Assembly: GCA_021639365.1 (NCBI GenBank)
Contig: JAJXHK010000019.1
Span: forward strand, 1 to 34,959
Length of the DNA: 34,959 nucleotides
Direction of reading: 5' to 3'
From: Collinsella aerofaciens
GTDB lineage: Bacteria > Actinomycetota > Coriobacteriia > Coriobacteriales > Coriobacteriaceae
The notes beneath the pieces are model-generated. The model worked only from the letters and a program-made list of their open reading frames with translations. It was not told where the DNA came from and made no database searches. The position numbers were made by a program, and so were the translations under genes. Below, one piece after another: positions 23,978-32,307 of this stretch (position 1 is the stretch's first letter; each line of letters begins with the position of its first letter).

Positions 23978-24682
23978 ATGGCAATCAAGGTGTTCGCTGA
24001 CGGTGCAAACCTCGAGGGCATGCTCGACATGTACGAGAACGGCAACGTTCAGGGTTTCACGACCAACCCGTCCCTTATGAAGAAGGGCGGCGTGACGGAT
24101 TACCGCGCGTTTGCCAAGGAGGTCCTGGCCCACATCACCGATGTGTCCGTCTCGTTTGAGGTCTTTGCCGACGACGTCAAGACCATGGAGGTCGAGGCCC
24201 GCGAGATCGCTACCTGGGCCGAGAACGTCTACGTCAAGATTCCGTGCGTGACCACCAAGGGCGAGTCCACCGCCGAGCTGGTCCGCACGCTTTCTGTCGA
24301 CGGCATCAAGGTCAACGTCACCACCATCTTTACGCCCGAGCAGGTCGACGAGATGGTCGAGGCCGTTGACGCCGAGACGCCGTCCATCATTTCGCTCTTT
24401 GCCGGCCGCATTGCCGATACCGGCGTCGACCCCATTCCGTTTATGACGGAGTCGGTCAAGAAGGCTGCCGTCAAGCCCAACTGCGAGGTCCTGTGGGCGT
24501 CCACGCGCGAGCTTATCAATATTTACCAGGCGGAAGGATGCGGTTGCCAGATCATCACGGTGCCCAACAGCATCCTGGCCAAGCGCAAGAACATCGGCCG
24601 TGATCCGTACGAGGTCTCGCTCGACACCGTGCGCGGCTTTGCCAAGGATATCGCCTCGCTCGGATTCCACATCCTGCCGTAA
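23978..24682 (+). CDS. fsa: Fructose-6-phosphate aldolase / transaldolase-like protein
   Basis: A 234-aa TIM-barrel enzyme of the small transaldolase (TalC/MipB/FSA) subfamily. Schiff-base Lys87 is in YVKIPCV, aligned with the FSA catalytic Lys. GFTTNPSLMKKGG (~20-32), VNVTTIFTPEQ and SLFAGRIADTG are family motifs. It would catalyse reversible aldol transfer on fructose 6-phosphate or sedoheptulose 7-phosphate in the cytosol; FSA and transaldolase activity cannot be told apart by eye. ATG 23978 has AAAGGAA about 10 nt upstream; the ORF start at 23954 precedes that site. Monocistronic, with operator-like repeats upstream and palindromic elements downstream. Confidence 0.85.
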   Translation: MAIKVFADGANLEGMLDMYENGNVQGFTTNPSLMKKGGVTDYRAFAKEVLAHITDVSVSFEVFADDVKTMEVEAREIATWAENVYVKIPCVTTKGESTAELVRTLSVDGIKVNVTTIFTPEQVDEMVEAVDAETPSIISLFAGRIADTGVDPIPFMTESVKKAAVKPNCEVLWASTRELINIYQAEGCGCQIITVPNSILAKRKNIGRDPYEVSLDTVRGFAKDIASLGFHILP

Positions 24683-24712
24683 CGCGAACGCTGGCTACAT
24701 CGCGGGTTGTTC

Positions 24713-24784
24713 GCCCCGGCCTTTCCTTTCCCTATCGCTCACGCGCTTCGCGAGGGTCGCGCTAGGCAAAGGAAAGGCCGGGGC
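24713..24784. repeat. 17-bp perfect inverted repeat after fsa
   Basis: GCCCCGGCCTTTCCTTT (24713-24729) is exactly inverted at 24768-24784, around a 38-nt GC-rich loop with smaller pairing (GCGCTTCGCG). No T-run follows, so it is not a classical terminator. Confidence 0.75.
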
Positions 24785-24817
24785 TGCCGACATGAACTTG
24801 CCGGTAGGTTGGTGATT

Positions 24818-24836
24818 GGCTTCCATATCCTGCCGT
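24818..24836 (+). pseudogene. Duplicate of the fsa 3' end
   Basis: GGCTTCCATATCCTGCCGT matches the last codons of fsa (24662-24680) at 17 of 19 bases and would encode the same GFHILP ending. It begins 34 bp past the 24713-24784 inverted repeat. It may be the tail of a lost second copy or a duplication caused by insertion of that repeat. Confidence 0.4.
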
Positions 24837-24843
24837 TGACAAG

Positions 24844-25049
24844 GGTACCCCCTGCAGCGACGTGCAAAATCGCGAGTATTCAGCAAGGTAAAGGCTTTTA
24901 CCAGCTAGCTGAAGCACGGAACAGCCCCCGTTTTGGCTCTGATGACGCTAAAACGGGGGCTGTTTTTGACGTTATTGCCTCTGAGGGGCGTTTGGAGCGG
25001 CGGAAATTGCAGAATACTCGCGATTTTGCACGTCGCGAGAGGGGGTACC
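24844..25049. repeat. Nested palindromic element, 38-bp arms
   Basis: Arms 24844-24881 and 25012-25049 match at 35 of 38 positions when inverted, including GACGTGCAAAATCGCGAG. Inside are GGTAAA GGCT TTTACC (24887-24902) and the strong terminator hairpin at 24920-24964. The right arm ends 15 bp before the stop of the leftward tex gene. It fills most of the gap between the convergent fsa and tex genes. Confidence 0.85.
24920..24967. terminator. Bidirectional terminator between fsa and tex
   Basis: AACAGCCCCCGTTTT (24920-24934) is perfectly inverted at 24950-24964, with a 15-nt loop and TTTTT at 24963-24967. It is symmetric enough to end both convergent transcripts. Confidence 0.75.
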
Positions 25050-25063
25050 TCTGCTTTGGCGGT

Positions 25064-27211
25064 TTACTTTCCCTGCACCATGGTGAGCGAGATCTTCTTG
25101 CGGTCGCGGTCGACCTTTTCGACCCACACCTTGACTGTGTCGCCGACGCGCACCACGTCGCTCGGGTGCTTGACGAAGCGGTTGGCCAGCTTGGAGATGT
25201 GTACGAGGCCGTCCTGGTGCACGCCCACGTCGACGAAGGCGCCAAAGTCCACAACATTGCGCACCGTGCCCTTGAGTTCCATGCCGGGTTCCAGGTCGTC
25301 GATGGAAAGCGCCGAGCGGCTAAAGACCACCTCGGGTGCGTCGTCGCGCGGGTCGCGGCCGGGCTTCTTGAGCTCGTTGACAATGTCGATGAGCGTTAGG
25401 GTGCCGCAGTCCAGGTCGCTTGCCAGCGTCGAGATGCTGCCCAGGCGGCGCTCGATGTCGGGCACGCCGCCGCGGCTGAGCTCGCTGGCTTTAACGCCTG
25501 CGCGTTCCAGGACGGACGTGGCCACCTCGTAGCTTTCGGGGTGGACGCTCGTCGCGTCGAGCGGGTTCTTGCCGCCGCTAATGCGCAGGAAGCCCGCGGC
25601 GTTGAGGTATGCCTTGGGTCCCAGCTTGGGGACCTTCTTAAGCTGGCGGCGATCGGTAAAGGCGCCGTTTTCCTCGCGGTAGGCCACGATGTTCTTGGCC
25701 ACGCTCGGCGTAATGCCCGACACGTAGCCCAGCAGGCTTGCGCTTGCGGTGTTTACGTCGACGCCTACGCGGTTGACGACGTCCTCCACCACGTGGCCCA
25801 GGGTGCGCGAAAGCTCGGCCTGGTCAAGGTCGTGCTGGTATTGGCCCACGCCGATGGACTGGGGCGGAATCTTAACGAGCTCTGCCAGCGGGTCCTGCAG
25901 GCGACGACCCAAGCTCATGGCGCCACGTACGGTGACGTCCAGGTCTGGATATTCCTGGCTGGCGAGCTCGGAGGCGGAGTACACCGACGCGCCGGCCTCG
26001 TTGACGATGGTGTATCGCAGTCCAGGCGCCTGCTCGGCGATAAACTCCGAGACGACTTCCTCGGTCTCGCGGCTGGCGGTGCCGTTGCCGATGACGATGG
26101 TGTTGACGCTGTCCTTCTTGACGAGGCGGGCGAGCTCGCGCTTGGTGCCGGCGACGTCGTGGCGCGGCTTGGTGGGATAGACCACGCCGTGGTCGAGTAG
26201 CTTGCCGGTCTCGTCCATGACGGCGACCTTGCAGCCGGTGCGGTAGCCCGGATCGAGCGCGAGCACGCGGGCGCCGCGCACGGGGCGCGCCGAGAGCAAG
26301 CCCTCGAGATTCTTGGCAAAGACGTTGATGGCCTCGGTCTGGGCACGAACGGTGAGTTTGGCGCGGGCCTCGCGCTCCAGCGAGGGGGCCATGAGACGCT
26401 TGTAACCGTCAGCGATGGCGGCGTCAAAGACGGGAGCAAACACGCCCTGGCGACGGGGCCAGCGGCTGCCGAGACGTGCCGTGGCGGCGGCGCCGTCGAC
26501 GTTCACGCGCACGCGGAGCTTGCCCTCGCGCTCGCCGCGGTCGATGGCCAGCACACGGTGGTTGGGAATACGGCGCAGCGGCTCATCATAGCTGTAGTAG
26601 GGCTCGTAGGGAGTCTTCTCGGCGGGGTTGGTGGCCTCGACGACGATATCGGCGGTGTTTTGCGTAAAGGCGCGCAGGTCGGCGACGTTCTCGGGATCCT
26701 CGGCCACCGTCTCGGCCACGATGTCGGCGGCGCCGGCGAGCGCCTTCTCGGGCGTGTCGAAGCCGGCCTCCTCGTTGACGTATGCCGCGGCGGCGTCGAG
26801 TGCGCTGCCCTTGGCGGAAGCCTGCATGATGATCATGTTGGCAAGCGGCTCCAGGCCTGCCTCGCGGGCCTTCTGCGCGCGGGTCATGCGCTTTTTGCGG
26901 TAGGGCTTGTAGAGGTCCTCGACACGCTGCAGCTGCGTGGCCTCGCGAATCTGCTGCTCGAGTTCGGGCGTGAGCTTGCCCTGGGCGTCGATGAGCAGAA
27001 TGACGTCCTCTTTGCGCTGCTCAAGATTGCGCAGGTAGGACAGGCGCTCGTCGAGTGCGCGCAGGGCGACGTCGTCCATGCCGCCCGTGGCTTCCTTGCG
27101 GTAGCGCGAGATAAAGGGGATGGTGTTGCCCTCGTCGATGAGCTTGACGGCCGCCTCGACGTTGGCGGCCTTAAGGTTGAGCTCGCGGGCGAGCTGGGCG
27201 ATAAGATCCAT
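25064..27211 (-). CDS. tex: Tex family RNA-binding transcription accessory protein
   Basis: A 715-aa cytosolic protein with full Tex architecture: N-terminal helical region with EGNTIPFISRYRKEATGG (~30-47), YqgF/RNase-H-like domain (LALDPGYRTGCKVAV, ~325-340), helix-hairpin-helix pair (ASLLGYVSGITPSVAKNIV and KKVPKLGPKAYLNAAGFLRI, ~500-550) and a C-terminal S1 domain (GTVRNVVDFGAFVDVGVHQDG, ~640-705). Tex proteins bind nucleic acid and affect transcription and RNA turnover. ATG 27211 has AAGGAG upstream; the ORF extends to 27307 without support. Length is a little below E. coli YhgF. Transcribed alone, towards the nested palindrome. Confidence 0.93.
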   Translation of the reverse strand: MDLIAQLARELNLKAANVEAAVKLIDEGNTIPFISRYRKEATGGMDDVALRALDERLSYLRNLEQRKEDVILLIDAQGKLTPELEQQIREATQLQRVEDLYKPYRKKRMTRAQKAREAGLEPLANMIIMQASAKGSALDAAAAYVNEEAGFDTPEKALAGAADIVAETVAEDPENVADLRAFTQNTADIVVEATNPAEKTPYEPYYSYDEPLRRIPNHRVLAIDRGEREGKLRVRVNVDGAAATARLGSRWPRRQGVFAPVFDAAIADGYKRLMAPSLEREARAKLTVRAQTEAINVFAKNLEGLLSARPVRGARVLALDPGYRTGCKVAVMDETGKLLDHGVVYPTKPRHDVAGTKRELARLVKKDSVNTIVIGNGTASRETEEVVSEFIAEQAPGLRYTIVNEAGASVYSASELASQEYPDLDVTVRGAMSLGRRLQDPLAELVKIPPQSIGVGQYQHDLDQAELSRTLGHVVEDVVNRVGVDVNTASASLLGYVSGITPSVAKNIVAYREENGAFTDRRQLKKVPKLGPKAYLNAAGFLRISGGKNPLDATSVHPESYEVATSVLERAGVKASELSRGGVPDIERRLGSISTLASDLDCGTLTLIDIVNELKKPGRDPRDDAPEVVFSRSALSIDDLEPGMELKGTVRNVVDFGAFVDVGVHQDGLVHISKLANRFVKHPSDVVRVGDTVKVWVEKVDRDRKKISLTMVQGK

Positions 27212-27303
27212 GGGACTCCTTGCGTTTAAGGTGCGTTTGCAGCACAGAGCTACCAAGGATACCACCTGCCACTTCGCCCAAAAAAGACTGTTTTGGCGCG
27301 GAA

Positions 27304-27461
27304 CCACGAAAGCGGCCTATCTACTACGTTTGAACCGTGTGGGTCGACCATTCCCCGGTTTTCGGAAAATGCGCAACCCGTCTACCTGCGGTTTTTATTC
27401 CGCGAAATTTGGCATGGTTGAGGGCGATCGGTTAAACGTAGTAGATAGGCACATTTCGTGG
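27304..27461. repeat. Long inverted-repeat element upstream of tex
   Basis: Arms 27304-27337 and 27429-27461 share CCACGAAA, CCTATCTACTACGTTT and ACCG in inverted order, with a 4-nt unpaired bulge and one extra base. The 91-nt interior contains ACCATTCC/TGGT-like pairing but no ORF or terminator. The element is about 90 bp upstream of the tex start, unlike the others, which lie past gene ends. Confidence 0.8.
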
Positions 27462-27523
27462 CGAACGAATCAGGCTAAGGTGCAAAAAGTCCCCCGCCCC
27501 AGAAAAATCATTGGCAACGTAGC

Positions 27524-27559
27524 AAAATGCCCCGCGGGCAGGAGGCTGCTCGCGGGGCA
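27524..27559 (-). terminator. Terminator of the SDR-MFS-Gfo/Idh operon
   Basis: On the minus strand TGCCCCGCG (27559-27551) pairs with CGCGGGGCA (27536-27528) and is followed by TTTT (27527-27524). It lies about 70 bp after the stop of the leftward gene ending at 27632. Confidence 0.75.
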
Positions 27560-27631
27560 AAGAAGAGGGGCTTATTTGTGGCGGACCGAGATACTCGGCG
27601 TGGGGTTTCTGCCGCGGCCGCTCTCAAGGCG

Positions 27632-28672
27632 TTACAGCTCGACGAGCTGGCCGGTCTCGGCGGCCTCCTTGATGGCGTTGAGAAGCGTGAGCGTCTTGAC
27701 GTTGTCGGCGGGGGTCACGACGGGCTCGACCTCGCGGCGGACAACCTTCACAAAGTGCTTGAGCTGCATCTTGTGCGGCAGCGCCGGGTCCACGGCCGGG
27801 ATCTCCATCTGCAGCGGCTTGTGCCAGTTGGAGGCGCCGTCGTAGGAGAACTGGTGCAGGCGGGGCAGCGAAAGGGCGCCCAAGGTTCCGCCGATAAAGT
27901 AGGCGTCGGCGTCGAAGGGGCGGTACTGCGGGTCCTCGCGAGCGGTCGCCTCCCAGTTCCAAGGGCTGGCGGTGGCGTCGGAGATGGTCATGCTCGCGAG
28001 CGCGCCGTCGGCAAAACGGACGTTGACCACGGCGGAGTCCTCGGTCTCAAAACCGCGGGCGGCGCTGGACTGCATGCCCTGGACGGCGACGGGCTCGCCC
28101 AGCAGGTAGCGGAGCAGGTCGACGTCGTGAACCAGGTTAACCAGGATCGGGCCGGCACCCTTCTTGCGGCGCCACTCGACATCGAAGTACTCGTCATTCT
28201 TATAGATCATGTAGTGGAAGCTCGACACGGTGAGCTTTCCCAGTTCGCCGGACTCGATGATCTCCTTGGCCTTGTTGACGAAGGGGTTGTGGCGACGGTG
28301 CTGGCCCACGAGCACGGGCACGCCGGCGGTCTCGGCCTCGGCGGCGAAGGCCTGGGCATCCTCGAGGTCGTTGGAGATCGGCTTTTCGACCAGCGGCACG
28401 ATGTCGCGCTTCACGGCCTCGCGGGCAACGCCCAGATGCAGGTCGTTGGGGGTGGCGATGATGACGGCCTCGGGCTTGACCTCGTCCATCATCTGGGCGG
28501 GATCGGTGTAAAACGGCACGCCGGCGGCCTCGGCCGTGGCGCGGGCGCCCTCAAAGGCGTCGGCGATGGCGACGAGCTCGGCCTCGGGCTCCTCGGTGAC
28601 AAAGCGGATGTGGTTGCGGCCCATGGCGCCGGCGCCGATAACGGCAATGCGGACGGGATTGAGCTCAGACAT
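27632..28672 (-). CDS. Gfo/Idh/MocA family NAD(P)-dependent oxidoreductase
   Basis: A 346-aa enzyme. The N-terminal Rossmann fold has GAGAMGRNH (~13-21), and the EKP motif is in VEKPISND (~95). The C-terminal alpha/beta domain carries the likely catalytic His in NLVHDVDLLRYLLG (~180). The family oxidises or reduces sugars, inositols and sugar acids. It is the third gene of the leftward operon with an SDR and an OFA-type carrier, so it probably acts on the imported compound or its oxidised form. ATG 28672 has AAGGAG about 6 nt upstream. Substrate unknown. Confidence 0.85.
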   Translation of the reverse strand: MSELNPVRIAVIGAGAMGRNHIRFVTEEPEAELVAIADAFEGARATAEAAGVPFYTDPAQMMDEVKPEAVIIATPNDLHLGVAREAVKRDIVPLVEKPISNDLEDAQAFAAEAETAGVPVLVGQHRRHNPFVNKAKEIIESGELGKLTVSSFHYMIYKNDEYFDVEWRRKKGAGPILVNLVHDVDLLRYLLGEPVAVQGMQSSAARGFETEDSAVVNVRFADGALASMTISDATASPWNWEATAREDPQYRPFDADAYFIGGTLGALSLPRLHQFSYDGASNWHKPLQMEIPAVDPALPHKMQLKHFVKVVRREVEPVVTPADNVKTLTLLNAIKEAAETGQLVEL

Positions 28673-28740
28673 TTCGACTCCTTAATACTGGTGACCGGTG
28701 GAACGCGACAAGAGGACGGCCCTTGCCGCATCAAGCAAAA

Positions 28741-29997
28741 CTAGGCGGACTTCTTCTTGCTGTCGGAGACCATCATGTAGACGGTGAGCACGACGGCGAT
28801 GGCGGCGATCACGATGGCGCCGTAGAAGGACTGCTGGTAGGCGGCGCTGCCGGCCTCGGCGTGATACAGCACGGCGGTGATGGGCTGGCTGATCCAGGTG
28901 GAAGCGGCGTAGCCCAGGAACATGATGCCGTAGTTGACGCCGATGTTGCTGGTACCGAAGGCGCCACCAGTGAGCGGCGGGTAGATGACGAGCAGGGCGC
29001 CAAAGCTAAAGCCGAGCAGTGCGAGCGCCACGAAGAACATGCTCTGCGTAAAGCTCATCGACATGATGACGAGCGCGACGATGGTGACGATAAGGCTGAT
29101 GAGCAGCGACTTGTAGGCACCGAGCTTGTCGATGATCTGGCCAAAGGACAGACGGCCGACCAGGTTGGCGCAGGTGTTGACGGAGACGACCACACCGCCG
29201 AGGGCGACGGCAGCGGCGCTCGTGGGGTCGGCGAAGAGCTGGACGGCGGCGATGGAGGCAACCTTGCCGACGAGCAGGGTGCCGGCGGTGGCGGCAAAGG
29301 CGAAGGTGATGATAAGGACCCAGAAGCGCGGGGTCTTGACCATCTCGCCCGGGGTGAGGTCGCCGAAGGTGCCAGCGTGGGCGCCGCCCTTGGGGGCCTC
29401 GAAGCCCTCGGGCAGCCAACCGGCCTCGGGGGCCTTCAGGAACAGGGCGGAGGCGGCGATCATCACAAAGAAGATGACGCCGAGGGCCTTCAACGCGCCG
29501 AAGATGCCAAGGCTCGGGATGAGCAGCGAGGCGAGCACCGGGGACAGCACGGCGGGGCCGGCGGTCGAAGCGGCCAGGGTGATGCCGGAGGCGAGGCCCT
29601 TCTTGTCGATGAACCACTTCTGACCCGTGGTGAGTGCCGGGTTGTAACCCAGACCGTTGCCGACGGCGGCGACGAGCGAGAACCACAGGTAGAACTGCCA
29701 CGGCTCGGTGACGGTGCCGGACATGAACCAACCCACGCCGTAACACACGGCGGCGGCGATCACGACGTTGCGGGGGCCGATCTTATCGGAGATGCGGCCG
29801 GCGAAGATGCCCGTCACGGCCATGATGGTCTGGAAGACCGGGAAGGCCCAGGTAAGGGCGCTGGACCACTCGGGGTAGACGGCGAGCAGGTTCTTGCTCA
29901 CGACGGAATACAGCGCGATGGAGCTGATGAAGAACATGGTGACGCACGCGGCGGAAAGCACGACGGCGCGACCCTTGTTGGAGTTGGTGGAAGCCAT
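28741..29997 (-). CDS. OFA-type MFS transporter
   Basis: A 418-aa, 12-helix carrier. The loop GRISDKIGPRN between helices 2 and 3 is the MFS motif A. VAAVGNGLGYNPALTTGQKWF and KGLASGITLAASTAGPAVLSP are typical of the oxalate/formate antiporter (OFA) group. The second half repeats the pattern (GRLSFGQIIDKLGAYKS). The family moves small carboxylates; which one is not readable from sequence. It is the middle gene of the operon: 66 bp after the SDR stop and 68 bp before the Gfo/Idh start. AAAGAG precedes the ATG. Confidence 0.85.
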   Translation of the reverse strand: MASTNSNKGRAVVLSAACVTMFFISSIALYSVVSKNLLAVYPEWSSALTWAFPVFQTIMAVTGIFAGRISDKIGPRNVVIAAAVCYGVGWFMSGTVTEPWQFYLWFSLVAAVGNGLGYNPALTTGQKWFIDKKGLASGITLAASTAGPAVLSPVLASLLIPSLGIFGALKALGVIFFVMIAASALFLKAPEAGWLPEGFEAPKGGAHAGTFGDLTPGEMVKTPRFWVLIITFAFAATAGTLLVGKVASIAAVQLFADPTSAAAVALGGVVVSVNTCANLVGRLSFGQIIDKLGAYKSLLISLIVTIVALVIMSMSFTQSMFFVALALLGFSFGALLVIYPPLTGGAFGTSNIGVNYGIMFLGYAASTWISQPITAVLYHAEAGSAAYQQSFYGAIVIAAIAVVLTVYMMVSDSKKKSA

Positions 29998-30063
29998 TGG
30001 ACTCTTTCTAATCGATGCGGGGAGGGGAGGGACTTATCCCGCGCCCCTCTCTACCGGGCTGGT

Positions 30064-30945
30064 TTACTGGTCGGTCGGCTTAGCGACGCCGGACTCGTCG
30101 GACCAGAGCTCGACACCCTTGTTCTTAAGGTAGTTGTCGGCGTATGCGCGACGGCCGCCGGGCTTGGCGGTGAGGTCGCCCATCATGTTGGAGAAGCCGC
30201 CGTCGACCTTGATGGCGTCGCCGGTGGTAAAGTCCGAGCGCTTGGACGCCAGGAACATGACGGCGTTGGCGATATCGCTGACCTCGCCGATGCGGCGCGT
30301 GGCGATCAGGCGGCTGCGGCTCTTCTCGACCTCGGGGTCGGCGTAGAAGTTGGCCGACATGGGGGTCTTGACGAAGCAGGGCTCGACGCAGTTGGAACGC
30401 ACGCCGTACGGGCCCCACTCGGCAGCGAGCATCTTGGACATCATGTTGACGCCGGCCTTGGTGGAGCTGTACACGCCCGAGAACGTCTCGGGGGAGTGGC
30501 TGGCGACGGTGGAGATATGCACCAGACGACCCTGGCCGGCCTTGATCATCTCGCGACCAAAGCGCTGCGAGGTGATGAAGTAGCCGGTGAGGTTGACGTT
30601 GAGCACCTGCTCCCAGTCGCTCAGCGGCAGGTCCTCCATAGCGGCGAAGCGCAGGATGCCGGCGGTGTTGACGAGGACGTCGACGCGGCCGAAGTTGGCG
30701 ATGGTAGCGTCGACGGCGGCCTGAACCTCGGCCTCGTCGGTGGCGTTCATCTTGTAACCCTCGGCGTGGATGCCAAACTCGGCGGCGAGGTCGGCGGCAG
30801 CGGCCTTGACCTTCTCCTCGTCCAGGTCGAGCATGACGACGTTGGCGCCATTGCGGGCGAACTCGCGGCAGATCTCGGCGCCCATACCGCCGAGCGCGCC
30901 AGTCACGGCGCAGACATCGCCCTCGAGCTTAAGCCAATTGCTCAT
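30064..30945 (-). CDS. Short-chain dehydrogenase/reductase
   Basis: A 293-aa classical SDR. Cofactor loop TGALGGMG (~15-22), then DLD (~40), favouring NAD(H). NTAG (~93) replaces the usual NNAG. Catalytic Ser is in ISTVAS (~145), and YSSTK (~158-162) supplies Tyr and Lys. The VDGG segment (~247) closes the core. A C-terminal tail of ~40 residues extends past the usual ~250-aa length. It is the first gene of the operon with the OFA carrier and Gfo/Idh enzyme, facing a divergent LysR gene. Likely oxidises or reduces a hydroxyl or keto acid or polyol; it is not recognisably a bile-acid dehydrogenase. Confidence 0.87.
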   Translation of the reverse strand: MSNWLKLEGDVCAVTGALGGMGAEICREFARNGANVVMLDLDEEKVKAAAADLAAEFGIHAEGYKMNATDEAEVQAAVDATIANFGRVDVLVNTAGILRFAAMEDLPLSDWEQVLNVNLTGYFITSQRFGREMIKAGQGRLVHISTVASHSPETFSGVYSSTKAGVNMMSKMLAAEWGPYGVRSNCVEPCFVKTPMSANFYADPEVEKSRSRLIATRRIGEVSDIANAVMFLASKRSDFTTGDAIKVDGGFSNMMGDLTAKPGGRRAYADNYLKNKGVELWSDESGVAKPTDQ

Positions 30946-31014
30946 AGGAACTTCCCTTCTTGTGCCTCCCGGTGGGCCGTTCCCATTAACCGACCCACGT
31001 GGTTTTCGCTGGTT

Positions 31015-31043
31015 ATCGTATGCTTTGCGTTTGCGCAGGTGAA
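31015..31043 (-). promoter_or_regulatory. Probable promoter of SDR operon
   Basis: On the minus strand TTCACC (31043-31038) and TACGAT (31020-31015) are spaced 17 bp, about 70 bp upstream of the SDR ATG at 30945. Confidence 0.4.
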
Positions 31044-31064
31044 TTGCATATTTGTTAGAATGGC

Positions 31065-31081
31065 GTTAACCGTAGGTTTAC
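31065..31081. promoter_or_regulatory. Near-palindrome in the LysR/SDR divergent region
   Basis: GTTAACC GTA GGTTTAC (31065-31081) is an inverted repeat with one mismatch, between the divergent operon and the regulator. It is a candidate binding site for the adjacent LysR protein. Confidence 0.4.
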
Positions 31082-31177
31082 ACTGTGTGCCGCAGTTTGC
31101 CTGTGCTGAGCGCGTGACCTGCGAAAGCGACCCCCTGCGGCACCGTGTGGCCGTACGTGCGAAAACGGAGAGATGAC

Positions 31178-32056
31178 GTGTACGATCGACGACTTGAGGC
31201 TATTTCGGCCGCCGCGGAGCTGGGAAGTTTCTCGCGCGCCGCGGCAAAATTGCGCGTGTCGACGCCGGCGCTCGTCAAACAGGTGTCGGGCTTCGAGGCC
31301 GAGTTTGGCATCACGCTGTTCGAGCGCTCACATTCGGGCGTTAAGGTGACGCCGGCGGGCGCGCTGTTAGTGGACGACGCGCGCTCGATCATGCGCCAGT
31401 CCGAGGATGCCCTGCGCCGTGCCCGGCGCGCGGCGGGCGATGGCGGTGCGGTGCGCTTAGGCGTATCGATGATGTGCCCGGGGCGTCAGACGCTTTCGAT
31501 GTGGACGGGCGTGCACGAGCTGGAGCCGTCGCTGCGTTTTGAGATCGTGCCGGTGAGCGACCTGTATGACGAGCGTGAGACCGTTATGCGCGGCTTGGGC
31601 CGCGAGGTCGATGTGGTGCAGTCGAGCTTTTCGACCCCGCGCTGGGGCGATGCGTGCCAAAAGCTCCTTATCGTCAACGTGCCGTTTTATATCGATGTGC
31701 CGCGCACGAGCCCGCTTGCGCGCAAGAGCCGTATCACGGTTGCCGACCTGGAGGGCATGCGCCTGCGCGTGCTGCGCCACGGCAACGACGCCATGGACAG
31801 TCTTCGTATCGACCTTTTGGCCGACGGCGGTGTGGATGTCATCGACGTCGATAGCTTTGACTTCGCGCTCTTTAACGAGGCCGAGGAAAAGGGCGACGCG
31901 GTGCTTACCTGCGGCGCGTGGTCGGGCGTGCACCCTGCCTTTGTGGGCGTGCCGTTCCTCTGCGGCCGCGAGGTGCCGGTCTACCTGCACTACCCGCTCG
32001 AGCCCACGCTCCAGGTGCAAAAATTCGTCAACGCCATGTCCCAACTCCTCAACTAG
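31178..32056 (+). CDS. LysR-family transcriptional regulator
   Basis: A 292-aa regulator. The N-terminal winged helix (~1-60) contains LGSFSRAAAKLRVSTPALVKQVSGFEAEFG-type helices and LFERSHSGVKVTPAG, the standard LysR pattern. The remainder (~85-290) is a substrate-binding-like effector domain, with hydrophobic strands such as DVVQSSF and EVPVYLHYPLEP. GTG 31178 is chosen because ACGGAGAGA lies just upstream; the ORF extends to 31145 without a site. It is divergent from the SDR/OFA/Gfo-Idh operon, so it probably controls that operon in response to its substrate. Confidence 0.87.
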   Translation: MYDRRLEAISAAAELGSFSRAAAKLRVSTPALVKQVSGFEAEFGITLFERSHSGVKVTPAGALLVDDARSIMRQSEDALRRARRAAGDGGAVRLGVSMMCPGRQTLSMWTGVHELEPSLRFEIVPVSDLYDERETVMRGLGREVDVVQSSFSTPRWGDACQKLLIVNVPFYIDVPRTSPLARKSRITVADLEGMRLRVLRHGNDAMDSLRIDLLADGGVDVIDVDSFDFALFNEAEEKGDAVLTCGAWSGVHPAFVGVPFLCGREVPVYLHYPLEPTLQVQKFVNAMSQLLN

Positions 32057-32062
32057 CTCATT

Positions 32063-32126
32063 TGGGACGGGGCTTTTTTAGCTACTTTTGCTGCCCGGTC
32101 CGCCCGATGATTTTTCTGGGACGGGG
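32063..32126. repeat. Direct repeat TGGGACGGGG x2
   Basis: TGGGACGGGG occurs at 32063-32072 and 32117-32126, each beside a T run (CTTTTTTA after the first, ATTTTTC before the second), in the 251-bp gap after the LysR gene. No hairpin terminator is visible. The rest of the gap holds CCCC AAC GGGG (32167-32177) and nothing else recognisable. Confidence 0.45.
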
Positions 32127-32307
32127 ATCTCTTTGGCCCCTCCAATTTTCCAGTTGCCGTGATGCTCCCCAACGGGGTCATGGGTCGCATGCGGGCAATT
32201 GCGGCAACCCGACACGGCGGGGCATCCGTGTTGTTCAGTGGGGCCGGTCTCCCTGTGAAGATAGAACCGTCAACAAACGGCTTCGAAAAACAAGGAGAAC
32301 AAAAGCC

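Noticed and set aside
24713..24784. Terminator of fsa
   Set aside because: The stem is perfect but there is a 38-nt loop and no T-run; the true terminator is at 24920-24967.
30064..30945. Hydroxysteroid (bile-acid) dehydrogenase, as known in Collinsella
   Set aside because: Only generic SDR motifs are seen. The sequence does not resemble the known Collinsella 7-beta enzyme as I recall it, and the operon suggests a carboxylate or polyol.
28723..31176. 817-aa plus-strand ORF
   Set aside because: Antisense to the OFA and SDR genes; Gly/Asp/His-rich low-complexity shadow.
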